Source: Bacillota bacterium
GTDB taxonomy: Bacteria > Bacillota > Clostridia > Christensenellales > SZUA-584
Reading direction: 5' to 3'
DNA length: 22,002 bases
NCBI GenBank assembly: GCA_023415915.1
Contig: JAEZIZ010000099.1
Span: forward strand, 1-22,002
The translations under genes were made by a program, and so were the position numbers. The notes below the pieces were generated by a model. That model saw only the letters and a program-made list of their open reading frames with translations. It was not told the DNA's origin and made no database searches. This document shows positions 14,689 through 21,012 of this stretch, piece after piece; position 1 is the first letter of the stretch; each line of letters begins with the position of its first letter.

Positions 14689-15810
14689 ATGGCGAAGGTA
14701 ATATTAAAAGGCATCAATAAGGTCTTTGATAAAAGTGTTGAAGCCGTCAAGGATTTTAATCTCGAAATAGCCGACAAGGAATTTGTAGTGCTTGTAGGGC
14801 CGTCCGGCTGCGGTAAGAGCACGACGCTGCGGATGGTGGCGGGGCTCGAGGAGATCACGAGCGGAGAGCTGTATATCGGAGAAAGCCTTGTTAACGACGT
14901 GGCTCCGAAAGACAGGGATATCGCGATGGTTTTTCAAAACTATGCTCTGTATCCGCACATGACAGTGTATGAAAATATGGCATTCGCGCTGAGATTAAGG
15001 AAGCGGAAGAAAACCGAGATAGACAAAAAGGTAAAAGAAGCCGCAGAAATACTTGAAATTACCGACTTGCTTCAAAGAAGACCCAAGGCTCTGTCGGGAG
15101 GGCAACGCCAGCGCGTTGCGATAGGGCGCGCGATAGTACGCCATCCTCAGGTATTCCTGATGGATGAACCGCTTTCAAACCTTGATGCGAAGCTGAGGAA
15201 CCTGATGCGGGCGGAGATAATCAAGCTAAGACAGCGTATCGACACGACTTTTATTTATGTAACGCATGATCAGATAGAAGCGATGACCCTGGGGGATCGT
15301 ATAGTCGTTATGAAAGACGGGCTGATACAGCAGATAGGCACGCCGCAGCAGGTTTTCGACAATCCCGCGAATATCTTTGTAGCCGGATTCATCGGTTCTC
15401 CGCAGATGAATTTCTTCGATGCTCAGCTTGAGAATTCTGGAGGCAAGTATAACATACGCTTAAAGGAGTCTGTGATAACGCTCCCTGAAAGCGTACAAGA
15501 AAAGCTTAAGGATAAGGGACAACAAGCGGGCGAAATAGTGATCGGCATACGTCCCGAGCATATAACGCTTACGGACAAAGACAATCAGGGTGCGATATCT
15601 GCCGAGATAGACTTATCCGAAATGATGGGCAGCGAGGTATATCTGCACGCAAAGGTTGCAGGCAAAGACTGTGTTTTAAGAATAGCTACGTCTAACCTCT
15701 CAATTGAATACAGGGAGCGGTTTGCAGCCGGTAACGTAATAAAGGTTGAGTTTAACAGCAGCTTCGTACATATGTTTGACAAAGAAACCGAGGCGAACAT
15801 ACTGATATAA
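14689..15810 (+). CDS. Sugar ABC transporter ATPase, MsmX/UgpC/MalK type
   Basis: A 373-residue ATPase. Walker A is GPSGCGKST, the Q-loop FQNYALYPHMTVYENM, the signature LSGGQRQRVA, Walker B VFLMDEPLSNLDAKLR and the H-loop YVTHDQIEAMTLGDR. The C-terminal part (about 235-373) is the TOBE/regulatory region (IGIRPEHITL). AAAGGAGG lies upstream of the ATG. It follows the esterase after 110 nt; a TTGACA at 14608 has no good -10 at the right distance, so read-through from 10175 is likelier than an own promoter. Firmicutes often share one such ATPase among importers; here it is encoded in the operon. Confidence 0.94.
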   Translation: MAKVILKGINKVFDKSVEAVKDFNLEIADKEFVVLVGPSGCGKSTTLRMVAGLEEITSGELYIGESLVNDVAPKDRDIAMVFQNYALYPHMTVYENMAFALRLRKRKKTEIDKKVKEAAEILEITDLLQRRPKALSGGQRQRVAIGRAIVRHPQVFLMDEPLSNLDAKLRNLMRAEIIKLRQRIDTTFIYVTHDQIEAMTLGDRIVVMKDGLIQQIGTPQQVFDNPANIFVAGFIGSPQMNFFDAQLENSGGKYNIRLKESVITLPESVQEKLKDKGQQAGEIVIGIRPEHITLTDKDNQGAISAEIDLSEMMGSEVYLHAKVAGKDCVLRIATSNLSIEYRERFAAGNVIKVEFNSSFVHMFDKETEANILI

Positions 15811-15818
15811 GAGGCGCT

Positions 15819-16505
15819 ATGGGAAAGAAAACCTACTATCTGGATAGATTTTTCAAGAGGCAAAGGGCGCCTGTAGAAGACGCCGCGCCGCCGCCGGAAA
15901 AAGGAGTGGCGCGTTTTTTCTTTTTGCTTACTACGCATCTATCGAAGCTGTTTATCTTGAACATGCTTTTTCTTGTTTTCTGTCTGCCCGTTATTACTAT
16001 TCCGGCGGCAGTGGCCGGAATGAACCGGGTTTGTATGCTGCTGGTACGAAACGGAATATCTTTCATTTGGACTGATTTTATCACGGAAGTAAAAGCAAGC
16101 TTTCTCAAAAGTATTCCAGTATTTATATCATGCGCCGTTTTTATAGGGCTTGCATGTTTCTGCTTTATATCAAGCCAAAATTCTAAGGAGTCGCCGTTTT
16201 TCCTGATTTCGATTTCGGTTTTCCTGTTGATTATGGGACTACTGATTGGATGTTACGCTTTTGCCATGCTGTCGATGTGCAGTCTTCGTATCAGAGATAT
16301 ATTAAAAAACGCGCTCTCATTGTTTTTTTTGGAACCAAAGGCTGATCTGGCGCTCGTACTCTTTGTTGGCGTCATTGCTGCAGCTTTTATATGGTTATTA
16401 CCATATACTATCCCTCTGGCATTTATTTTGTTCGCACTTTTATCTTTGATTTCAAGTATCATTGTCAATGAGCCGTTGAAAAGAAGGATTATTAAAGAGC
16501 AATAA
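15819..16505 (+). CDS. YesL-like membrane protein (DUF624)
   Basis: A 228-residue membrane protein starting 8 nt after the ATPase stop, with a weak GAGG ribosome binding site. After a charged N-terminus (1-35) come about five hydrophobic segments, including LFILNMLFLVFCLPVITIPAA and LIMGLLIGCYAFAMLSM. The FLVFCLPVITIPAAVAGMNR pattern is typical of DUF624/YesL proteins, which often accompany carbohydrate ABC operons. Molecular role unknown; an accessory role in sugar uptake is suggested by context only. Confidence 0.8.
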   Translation: MGKKTYYLDRFFKRQRAPVEDAAPPPEKGVARFFFLLTTHLSKLFILNMLFLVFCLPVITIPAAVAGMNRVCMLLVRNGISFIWTDFITEVKASFLKSIPVFISCAVFIGLACFCFISSQNSKESPFFLISISVFLLIMGLLIGCYAFAMLSMCSLRIRDILKNALSLFFLEPKADLALVLFVGVIAAAFIWLLPYTIPLAFILFALLSLISSIIVNEPLKRRIIKEQ

Positions 16506-16509
16506 ATGA

Positions 16510-16564
16510 TTGTTACATCTCTGAGGTTCTTCAATACAGTCATCTTTTGAGAAATATGTAACAA
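16510..16564 (+). terminator. Inverted repeat just after the ABC operon
   Basis: TTGTTACAT (16510-16518) and ATGTAACAA (16556-16564) are exact complements separated by 37 nt. It overlaps the end of the operon (stop at 16503-16505 lies just upstream). It is AT-rich and has no T-run, so it may be a weak terminator, an mRNA 3' stem or a protein-binding palindrome. Confidence 0.3.
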
Positions 16565-16590
16565 ATATAAGGGTATTATAGAAAGATTCT

Positions 16591-16666
16591 ATCGTTCGGC
16601 ATTCTCCTTAGCCGTCCAGCTAACGCTAGTCACAGAGCCTCCGACTCGCTTTATCGCTCGCTGAGC
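16591..16666 (+). repeat. Dispersed repeat family B, copy 2
   Basis: Aligns to 4634-4707 with a single mismatch that I can find, in the same orientation. It is followed by GGCTCCCCTCAAGGAGAAGG (16679-16698), a family C fragment, and then by a family A element. The A/B/C association of the other islands is thus repeated. Confidence 0.75.
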
Positions 16667-16724
16667 GCGCCCGTCTTTGGCTCCCCTCAAGGAGAAGGAT
16701 TGCATTTCATATCAGGGGAAGCAG

Positions 16725-16820
16725 CAGGCGGGCGGGTACGGAGACCCGCCCCTACTAACATAAAAACAACGTTAGCACGTGTAGAGACGGAAAAAACGCA
16801 GGAGGCGTTCAAATGACGCC
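16725..16820 (+). repeat. Repeat family A copy plus tail and small GGCGT/ACGCC hairpin
   Basis: GGGCGGGT (16730-16737) pairs with ACCCGCCC (16744-16751) and is followed by CTAC. The inner CCCTTTCAGGG hairpin is missing, so this is a shortened unit. The following GTTAGCACGTGTAGAGACGG resembles the tail of the 98-bp tandem units (GTCAGCACGTGTGGAGGCGG). A GGCGT/ACGCC hairpin (16804-16820) ends the island, 20 nt before the next gene's stop. Confidence 0.65.
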
Positions 16821-16841
16821 CGCTACTATGTATTGTTCGGT

Positions 16842-17243
16842 TTATAACGTTACGCTCCACGTGTTTTCGGAAAAGTCCTGAAACACGGCTTTGGCGTCCT
16901 TTACCCGGAACGAGGCGTGACGCGGACCGTCCGGCTTTGTATATTTATCGCGCAGGAACGGTACTTTAGTAAACGCGGCCTCGTTGACCTCGGGGCGCTC
17001 GTCGTAGACGGCTGTGCCGCTTAAGCGCAGCCAGACGCCTTTTTCTTCGCTGTACGCGCAGAGCTCGAACCTGGGGTTTGCTTTGATCTGTCTAAAGCAA
17101 GGTTTGTAATCTCCCATGCCTATATAGAGGCTGCCCTCGTATTCCATAAAGAACGCGAACGGGCGGACGCGCGGCTGATTGCCTTCGCACGTTGCGAAGA
17201 AAAAGTATTTCGCTTCTTCCAGGAATTTTAATATTTCATCCAT
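16842..17243 (-). CDS. Pyridoxamine 5'-phosphate oxidase-like flavin-binding protein
   Basis: A 133-residue cytoplasmic protein of the small PPOX split-barrel type. Landmarks are ILKFLEEAKYFFFATCEGNQPRVRPFAF (residues 4-31; the flavin-contacting strand pair), YIGMGDYKPCFRQIKANPRFELCAY (55-79) and the RLSGTAVYDERPEV strand (72-86 region onward). Such proteins bind FMN (or F420/haem in relatives) and reduce or sense small molecules; the specific reaction is unknown. The start follows AAAGGTG on the minus strand. It stands alone, with no operon partner. Confidence 0.85.
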   Translation of the reverse strand: MDEILKFLEEAKYFFFATCEGNQPRVRPFAFFMEYEGSLYIGMGDYKPCFRQIKANPRFELCAYSEEKGVWLRLSGTAVYDERPEVNEAAFTKVPFLRDKYTKPDGPRHASFRVKDAKAVFQDFSENTWSVTL

Positions 17244-17273
17244 AACGCACCTTTTATGTTTTTATTTTGTATA

Positions 17274-17302
17274 ATTATAGTACACAAAAATGGCAGATAC
17301 AA
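17274..17302 (-). promoter_or_regulatory. Possible promoter of the PPOX-like gene
   Basis: On the minus strand a perfect TATAAT (17279-17274) is preceded after 17 bp by TTGTAT (17302-17297), a poor -35. The start would be about 25 nt before the ATG. Confidence 0.4.
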
Positions 17303-17538
17303 GCGCTCGAATACCAGTTCGCGGCAATCAACGTGGCAGATGGAATGGCAGTCTCGAGCGATTAATCGGGGTGTAAATATTTGTGCAATTAGCGGCGCAC
17401 GCTAAATCATATGTGCAATAACAGGCGTAAAAAAGACAGTTTGTAGCAACAAACGTATCGATGAATATAATGTTATGAAACGACTATAATAGATTATTGA
17501 ATCTGCATGTAGCTTAGACTTGTACGAAGGAGCAAAGC

Positions 17539-17736
17539 ATGGAAGCGGTAAAATTCCGCAAAAAGCCTGTTGTGGTAAAGGCTTTTGTCGCAAAAAAGGA
17601 AATGATAATCCATACGCTTGAGGGAGATATGAAAGCCGACGCAGGGGATTATATAATCACGGGAGTGAAGGGAGAGCAATACCCCTGCAAGCCCGACGTT
17701 TTCAGGAGGACTTACGAGCCTGTGGACGAAGTGTGA
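17539..17736 (+). CDS. Small phage-type protein (PGDYIITGVxGE…YPCKPDxF family)
   Basis: A 65-residue protein with a GAAGGAG site 7 nt before its ATG. The pattern KKPVVVKAFVA … HTLEGDMKADAGDYIITGVKGEQYPCKPDVFRRTYEPV closely matches a small hypothetical protein common in Firmicute phages and prophages (TLEG-x-M-x-A-x-x-GD-x-I-x-x-G-x-x-GE). Its function is unknown. No other phage gene adjoins it. Its last 25 bp overlap the 3' end of the convergent DUF4231 gene. A TATAAT at 17485-17490 could be its -10, but I see no good -35. Confidence 0.7.
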   Translation: MEAVKFRKKPVVVKAFVAKKEMIIHTLEGDMKADAGDYIITGVKGEQYPCKPDVFRRTYEPVDEV

Positions 17737-18230
17737 TTTTGGCGGTCGTAAGGAACCATCAGCGCCCAGTTGTCGGTCTCTTTTCTCATGTATTCTTCGC
17801 ATCTTGAGACAAGCGCCGGGTATAACGAAGCAGCGCCGCTGAACTCGCCGCAGCGGGCGAAGAACCTGTAGAGTATGCATTTAAGCATCTCGCATTGCGC
17901 CCTGTATTGTATCCACAGCTGCCTGAACCTGCCGAAGGCGTTTATCGCCGCCGCGGCGGTTATGCCCCAGCTCAGTATTATTATAACGAGCTTATAGCCG
18001 AACCCGCCGAAAACGTCGGAGAACAGCGTTATTACGGGTATGACGCTGCTCATTAATATGGATAGTATTGTCAGCGACTTGTATGCCCTTTGATTGCGCA
18101 CGCTGCGTTTATCGAACCATACCATCTGTTCTATGACGCGGCCCGTAATATAATGCTTCGCGGGGGATTCTTCCATACCGCTTACGAAATAGGCGAATTC
18201 CTGCCTTATAGCGCAGCCGCGAGCCTTCAT
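17712..18230 (-). CDS. DUF4231 / SLATT-type two-helix membrane protein
   Basis: A 172-residue protein. Residues 27-50 (YITGRVIEQMVWFDKRSVRNQRAY) have the DUF4231 lead-in (R-x-x-x-Q-x-x-WFDK-x-x-x-x-NQ). Two transmembrane helices follow (about 52-70 and 80-99). The cytoplasmic helical tail then reads FGRFRQLWIQYRAQCEMLKC and ends with the EEYMRKETDNW-like helix. SLATT proteins are predicted pore-forming effectors in nucleotide-signal defence systems. Its ATG overlaps the TGA of the upstream TIR-like gene (ATGA), so the two are translationally coupled and likely work together. The family assignment is from pattern recognition. Confidence 0.75.
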   Translation of the reverse strand: MKARGCAIRQEFAYFVSGMEESPAKHYITGRVIEQMVWFDKRSVRNQRAYKSLTILSILMSSVIPVITLFSDVFGGFGYKLVIIILSWGITAAAAINAFGRFRQLWIQYRAQCEMLKCILYRFFARCGEFSGAASLYPALVSRCEEYMRKETDNWALMVPYDRQNHTSSTGS

Positions 18231-18730
18231 ACCGGCGCTCCTTTCATGCGCGCTTCGTGCGCCTGCCTGATAAACTTGCCGGGATCGGCAATAAAATCGT
18301 TCCAGGAGGCGAGCACGCAGCAGCGTTTTCCTTTCCCGTAGTTTTCGCTGAATTCTTTAAGCACCGTGCTGTCGTCCACCACTTCTTTGCCGTCCCTGAA
18401 CACTGCGTTTAAAGCGCAGGGAAGCACCACCCCGAGTATGCCGCTTGTGTGACCGTCCGACGCTTCGCAAAGCGATGCGCGAAGCTCCTTTTTTATGTAC
18501 TTTTGCTTCTCAATGCCTGCGTTTTCAGCGCTGTGTTCGCCTATAAGGTATATGGTTACCGTAGAATCGGGGAACACGGCTTTGCGCAGCTTATAAGGCG
18601 TGCAGGAATCGTAATAGCATCCGGCCGCGGCGCCCGGAGGAACGGCCGAGATATATACGCCCATACCGGCGATAATATCCCTGTACGGCTTGTCGCTTGA
18701 CTTATAGGAGATAAAGCATTTTATTCCCAT
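18227..18730 (-). CDS. TIR-like domain protein (MTH538 / DUF1863 type)
   Basis: A 167-residue single-domain protein. I chose the ATG at 18730 because an AAAGGAG site lies 6 nt upstream (minus strand); the in-frame extension to 18991 has no RBS and no conserved character. Residues 3-20 (IKCFISYKSSDKPYRDII) match strand A and the following helix of TIR-like domains. VTIYLIGEHS (58-67) is the central strand. KYIKKELRASL (78-88) supplies Glu82 at the place of the catalytic NADase Glu, and GILGVVLP (97-104) is the next strand. In Thoeris, ThsB proteins of this family make a cyclic ADP-ribose signal. Here the partner is a DUF4231 membrane protein, so a signal-plus-pore defence module is suggested. 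NADase activity is unproven. Confidence 0.75.
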   Translation of the reverse strand: MGIKCFISYKSSDKPYRDIIAGMGVYISAVPPGAAAGCYYDSCTPYKLRKAVFPDSTVTIYLIGEHSAENAGIEKQKYIKKELRASLCEASDGHTSGILGVVLPCALNAVFRDGKEVVDDSTVLKEFSENYGKGKRCCVLASWNDFIADPGKFIRQAHEARMKGAPV

Positions 18731-18917
18731 AGCGTCTCCTTTATGGAGTGGTAATACAATATATTCAAATAATGGAATAAATATTATCAAGCTGCCTTCT
18801 GTGGGCGGCAGGGGGTGAGGAAAGCTTAATACGCGGCCGCGGATGATATGGCGCGTAGAACTGGGAATAAATTCATCAATAGCCGGAACATACATGTGAA
18901 GAAGGCGCATAAAAGCG

Positions 18918-18946
18918 TTGAAATATGTGAGCCAGGGAAATATAAT
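18918..18946 (+). promoter_or_regulatory. Promoter upstream of the attenuator-like leader
   Basis: TTGAAA (18918-18923), a 17-bp spacer and TATAAT (18941-18946). The predicted start at about 18953 is directly before the GC-rich hairpin region, which ends in a terminator at 18998-19021. The NYN gene starts 118 nt beyond that. Confidence 0.6.
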
Positions 18947-18952
18947 AGAGGA

Positions 18953-18997
18953 AGATGCGGCGCTTATAAAGCCGCCGTTTGTAAACATCATGTCTTT
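18953..18997 (+). promoter_or_regulatory. Leader segment with alternative hairpins (attenuator or small RNA)
   Basis: GCGGC (18957-18961) can pair with GCCGC (18971-18975) or, instead, with GCCGC of the terminator's 5' arm (18999-19003). Pairing with the latter would destroy the terminator hairpin. GTTTGTAAAC (18977-18986) is a further small palindrome. The roughly 70-nt transcript could be a small RNA or an attenuator for the downstream gene. It matches no riboswitch class I recognise. Confidence 0.4.
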
Positions 18998-19021
18998 AGC
19001 CGCCTATCGGCGGTTTTTTTT
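18998..19021 (+). terminator. Rho-independent terminator
   Basis: CCGCC (19000-19004) and GGCGG (19009-19013) form a stem with a TATC loop. The stem is extended by G-T and A-T pairs and followed by a T-run (19014-19021). It is a clean terminator placed 118 nt before a gene on the same strand and after no gene on that strand, hence the attenuator idea. Confidence 0.8.
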
Positions 19022-19138
19022 ATACTTGGTTTTAAAAGTATTCCAAGAGAGCGTACTCCCAAGTTTATTTGTTTTGGCTACAAATATAAAAATATGGTAT
19101 ACTTACATAAATATAATGACAGGAGAAAACTGAAAATA

Positions 19139-19879
19139 ATGGACAACGATAAAAGGATAGCGCTGCTGATAGACGCGGACAACGTTTCGGACAAATACAT
19201 AAAGCACATACTCGACGAGATATCAAATCACGGCACGCCTACATATAAGAGGATATACGGGGACTGGACGAAGCCGCAGATGGCGGCATGGAAGAGCGTA
19301 TTGCTCAATTATTCCATTTCGCCGATACAGCAGTACGCGTATACAACTGGCAAGAACGCGACGGATTCGGCGCTTATCATAGACGCGATGGACATACTGT
19401 ATTCGGGCAGCGTGGAAGGGTTTTGCATCGTTTCGAGCGACAGCGATTTTACCAAGCTTGCGGCGCGGCTTAGGGAGTCGGGCATGTACGTGCTCGGCAT
19501 GGGGGAGAAGAAGACTCCGCCCCCCTTTATAGCGGCATGCGAAAAGTTCAAGTACTTAGAGGTGCTGGCCTCGGCGGCTTCCGCGGACGCTAAGGAAGAG
19601 GAGGCGGAGGGATTAAAGGACACGATCACAAGCCGCAAGACTATAGTGGAGGCGATAAAGGCAATAGTGGACGAGAGCTCGGACGAGGACGGATGGGTGT
19701 ATATGGGCGAAGTCGGAACGAAGCTTTCGAAGCGGTATCCTGATTTCGACACGAGGAACTACGGGTATTCAAAGCTCACGCCTTTTATAGCGGCGCTGAA
19801 GCTTTTCGACATAGACTCGCGCAAGACGAGCAACCCCAATGTGGTGATGAAGTATATAAGGACGAAGACGAAGAAGTAA
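19139..19879 (+). CDS. NYN-domain protein with C-terminal OST-HTH/LOTUS domain (LabA/DUF88-like)
   Basis: A 246-residue protein. The NYN (PIN-like) nuclease fold covers about 5-145. Its acidic residues are Asp12, Asp14 and Asn15 (LLIDADN), Asp76 (NATDSALIIDAMD) and Asp101/Asp103 (VSSDSDF). After an acidic, charged linker (148-165) comes an OST-HTH/LOTUS-type domain (about 166-240: WVYMGEVGTKLSKRYPDFDTRNYGYSKLTPFI). Proteins of this plan are presumed RNA-binding ribonucleases. I chose ATG 19139, where the conserved domain begins; AGGAG lies 13 nt upstream, a long spacing. Extensions back to 18848 cross the terminator. A TTGGCT-N18-TATACT (19074-19103) may be its own promoter. Confidence 0.88.
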   Translation: MDNDKRIALLIDADNVSDKYIKHILDEISNHGTPTYKRIYGDWTKPQMAAWKSVLLNYSISPIQQYAYTTGKNATDSALIIDAMDILYSGSVEGFCIVSSDSDFTKLAARLRESGMYVLGMGEKKTPPPFIAACEKFKYLEVLASAASADAKEEEAEGLKDTITSRKTIVEAIKAIVDESSDEDGWVYMGEVGTKLSKRYPDFDTRNYGYSKLTPFIAALKLFDIDSRKTSNPNVVMKYIRTKTKK

Positions 19880-19944
19880 ACAAGATGGCGAAGCAGGCGG
19901 GTGGGCCGTTCCCCGCGATATGTAAGGGGCGTCAGCGCGGTAGA

Positions 19945-19961
19945 AGCGACCTGTGGTCGCT
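19945..19961. repeat. Small perfect hairpin AGCGACC-TGT-GGTCGCT
   Basis: The arms 19945-19951 and 19955-19961 are exact complements with a 3-nt loop. It is reminiscent of the GGTCGCC/GGCGACC hairpins seen in dispersed repeats of related Clostridia and lies just after a GGGGCG segment. Confidence 0.45.
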
Positions 19962-20008
19962 CGAATGTGGAGCAGATGAGCGTACGTCTCCCGAGTAAAG
20001 TCAGTATG

Positions 20009-20055
20009 CGGGCGGGCATACCCTTTCAGGGCACACGGCGGAGACCCGCCCCTAC
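20009..20055 (+). repeat. Repeat family A copy
   Basis: CGGGCGGGC at the left, the inner CCCTTTCAGGG hairpin, GGCGGAGACCCGCCCCTAC at the right. Nearly identical to the copy at 20789-20835 and to the units at 4354 and 4452. Confidence 0.8.
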
Positions 20056-20114
20056 GATATGAAATAGGCATCAAAGCATTTAGATTGTGTTTCCATGCCG
20101 CACCAAGGAGCAAG

Positions 20115-20159
20115 CGGGCGGGCGTATCCTTTGAGCACACGGCGGGGACCTGCCCCTAC
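20115..20159 (+). repeat. Repeat family A copy, variant inner loop
   Basis: CGGGCGGGC, then TATCCTTTGAGCACACGGCG, then GGACCTGCCCCTAC. The inner CCCTTTCAGGG hairpin is reduced to CCTTTGAG. The copy at 20313 shares this variant, indicating a subfamily. Confidence 0.75.
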
Positions 20160-20180
20160 GATAGAAAAGAAGCATACCCT

Positions 20181-20218
20181 ATCGGCGCTTCGCGCCACTT
20201 CCCCTTATAGGGGAAGCA
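20181..20218 (+). repeat. Repeat family C copy
   Basis: Two hairpins: GGCGCTTCGCGCC and, after ACTT, CCCCTTATAGGGG. The element at 20907-20944 has the same plan with a GAAA loop. Confidence 0.75.
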
Positions 20219-20237
20219 TATTGCATTGCTTGTCCCA

Positions 20238-20287
20238 AAGGCTCCCCTTTCAGGGGAGCTGTCGCCGCATGGCGACTGAAGGGTTTC
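20238..20287 (+). repeat. Repeat family C variant (GGCTCCCCT…AGGGGAGC, GACTGAAGGG)
   Basis: GCTCCCCTTTCAGGGGAGC forms a strong hairpin and is followed by CGCCGCATGGCG and ACTGAAGGGTTT. The same parts occur inverted at 505-555. Confidence 0.65.
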
Positions 20288-20312
20288 CGTAGCAAATAAC
20301 GAGTTGAGCAAG

Positions 20313-20354
20313 CGGGCGGGCGTATCCTTTGAGCACACGGCGGAAACCCGTCCT
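20313..20354 (+). repeat. Repeat family A copy, 3' end altered
   Basis: Shares CGGGCGGGCGTATCCTTTGA with the copy at 20115 but ends GGCGGAAACCCGTCCTC, so the terminal CCCCTAC is lost. Confidence 0.7.
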
Positions 20355-20384
20355 CTGTTCGTATGGGTGTTAAACTGCGCTGTC

Positions 20385-20470
20385 GCTCGTAAAACACCGC
20401 ATACTCACAGAACCTTCAGTTCGCTTCATCTGCCACTGGCAGCGCTCACTTTCGGTTCCCTACAAAGGGA
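20385..20470 (+). repeat. Degenerate family B-like element
   Basis: CACAGAACCTTCAGTTCGCTTC parallels CACAGAGCCTCCGACTCGCTTT of family B. The following TGCCACTGGCAGCGCTCACT resembles the insertion in the copy at 363-456. Similarity is partial, and the 5' half of family B is not clear here. Confidence 0.45.
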
Positions 20471-20523
20471 AGAAGCGTCAAAGAGCGTAGGTGGGATTTT
20501 AACCGCCGAAAGAGATGCGGATA

Positions 20524-20551
20524 GGGCGGGCGTCCGAAGGAACGCCCCTAC
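20524..20551 (+). repeat. Short repeat family A unit
   Basis: GGGCGGGCGTCC-GAAG-GAACGCCCCTAC: same ends as the long units with a minimal loop; related to the hairpin at 4268-4284. Confidence 0.6.
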
Positions 20552-20578
20552 CGCGTAGAGGTGACAAGCAGGTCACTC

Positions 20579-20619
20579 CTTCCGGCACTTCGTGCCACCT
20601 CCCTCATCCGAGGGAGGCT
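20579..20619 (+). repeat. Repeat family C copy
   Basis: CCGGCACTTCGTGCCACCTC followed by CCTCATCCGAGGGAGG. The first hairpin has a compensating pair change relative to GGCGCTTCGCGCC (GGCAC/GTGCC), which argues for selection or spread of a folded structure. Confidence 0.65.
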
Positions 20620-20788
20620 TGAATCGACAATCTATTGACCAATACGGGAGAGAACTTTTACGCGTTTGAGGCGATAAACGGTTGCGAACTAGAGAGAAAA
20701 CAAGACTCTCCCATCACCTGTTAGCGCTCCAGCAGGGGCCCCCGGCGAACAAAGTTCGCTGGGGTGGGTAAAAGGGGATGCAGATAGA

Positions 20789-20835
20789 CGGGCGGGCGTA
20801 CCCTTTCAGGGCACACGGCGGAGACCCGCCCCTAC
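20789..20835 (+). repeat. Repeat family A copy
   Basis: CGGGCGGGCGTACCCTTTCA, then GGGCACACGGCGGAGACCCG, then CCCCTAC. Full-length unit with the inner CCCTTTCAGGG hairpin. Confidence 0.8.
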
Positions 20836-20906
20836 AAGAGAGAAGGGACGTCACGGAGCATAGGCGGATCTTTGGCTACCAGAAGGAGGCGCGTGCAAAC
20901 ACATCC

Positions 20907-20944
20907 TATCGGCGCTTCGCGCCACTTCCCCTGAAAGGGGAAGC
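20907..20944 (+). repeat. Repeat family C copy
   Basis: GGCGCTTCGCGCC hairpin, ACTT, then CCCCTGAAAGGGG hairpin. The closest relative in the window is at 20181. Confidence 0.75.
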
Positions 20945-20983
20945 TAGACATGATGTGCAGAGGCGGTTTGGGGATTGTATATA

Positions 20984-21012
20984 AAAGCGGCTGCTTTATG
21001 AGGCGCCGCTTT
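20984..21012 (-). terminator. Terminator of the flippase gene
   Basis: On the minus strand AAAGCGGC (21012-21005) and GCCGCTTT (20991-20984) form an 8-bp stem with a 13-nt loop, followed by TT and an AT-rich stretch. It begins about 20 nt after the flippase stop codon. Confidence 0.75.

Noticed and set aside
18817..18824. GAGGAAAG, as in the conserved core of RNase P RNA
   Set aside because: None of the other conserved RNase P segments follow within the possible length, so it is a chance match.
18731..18991. N-terminal extension of the TIR-like protein
   Set aside because: The in-frame 87 residues have no RBS and no conserved character, and overlap a plus-strand promoter. The conserved strand A starts right after the ATG at 18730, which has AAAGGAG.
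18848..19138. N-terminal extension of the NYN protein
   Set aside because: It crosses a rho-independent terminator and a promoter, and the conserved domain begins directly at the ATG at 19139.
19990..20945. CRISPR array
   Set aside because: The repeats are of several families, irregularly spaced, hairpin-rich and of unequal length. There are no constant-length spacers and no cas genes.
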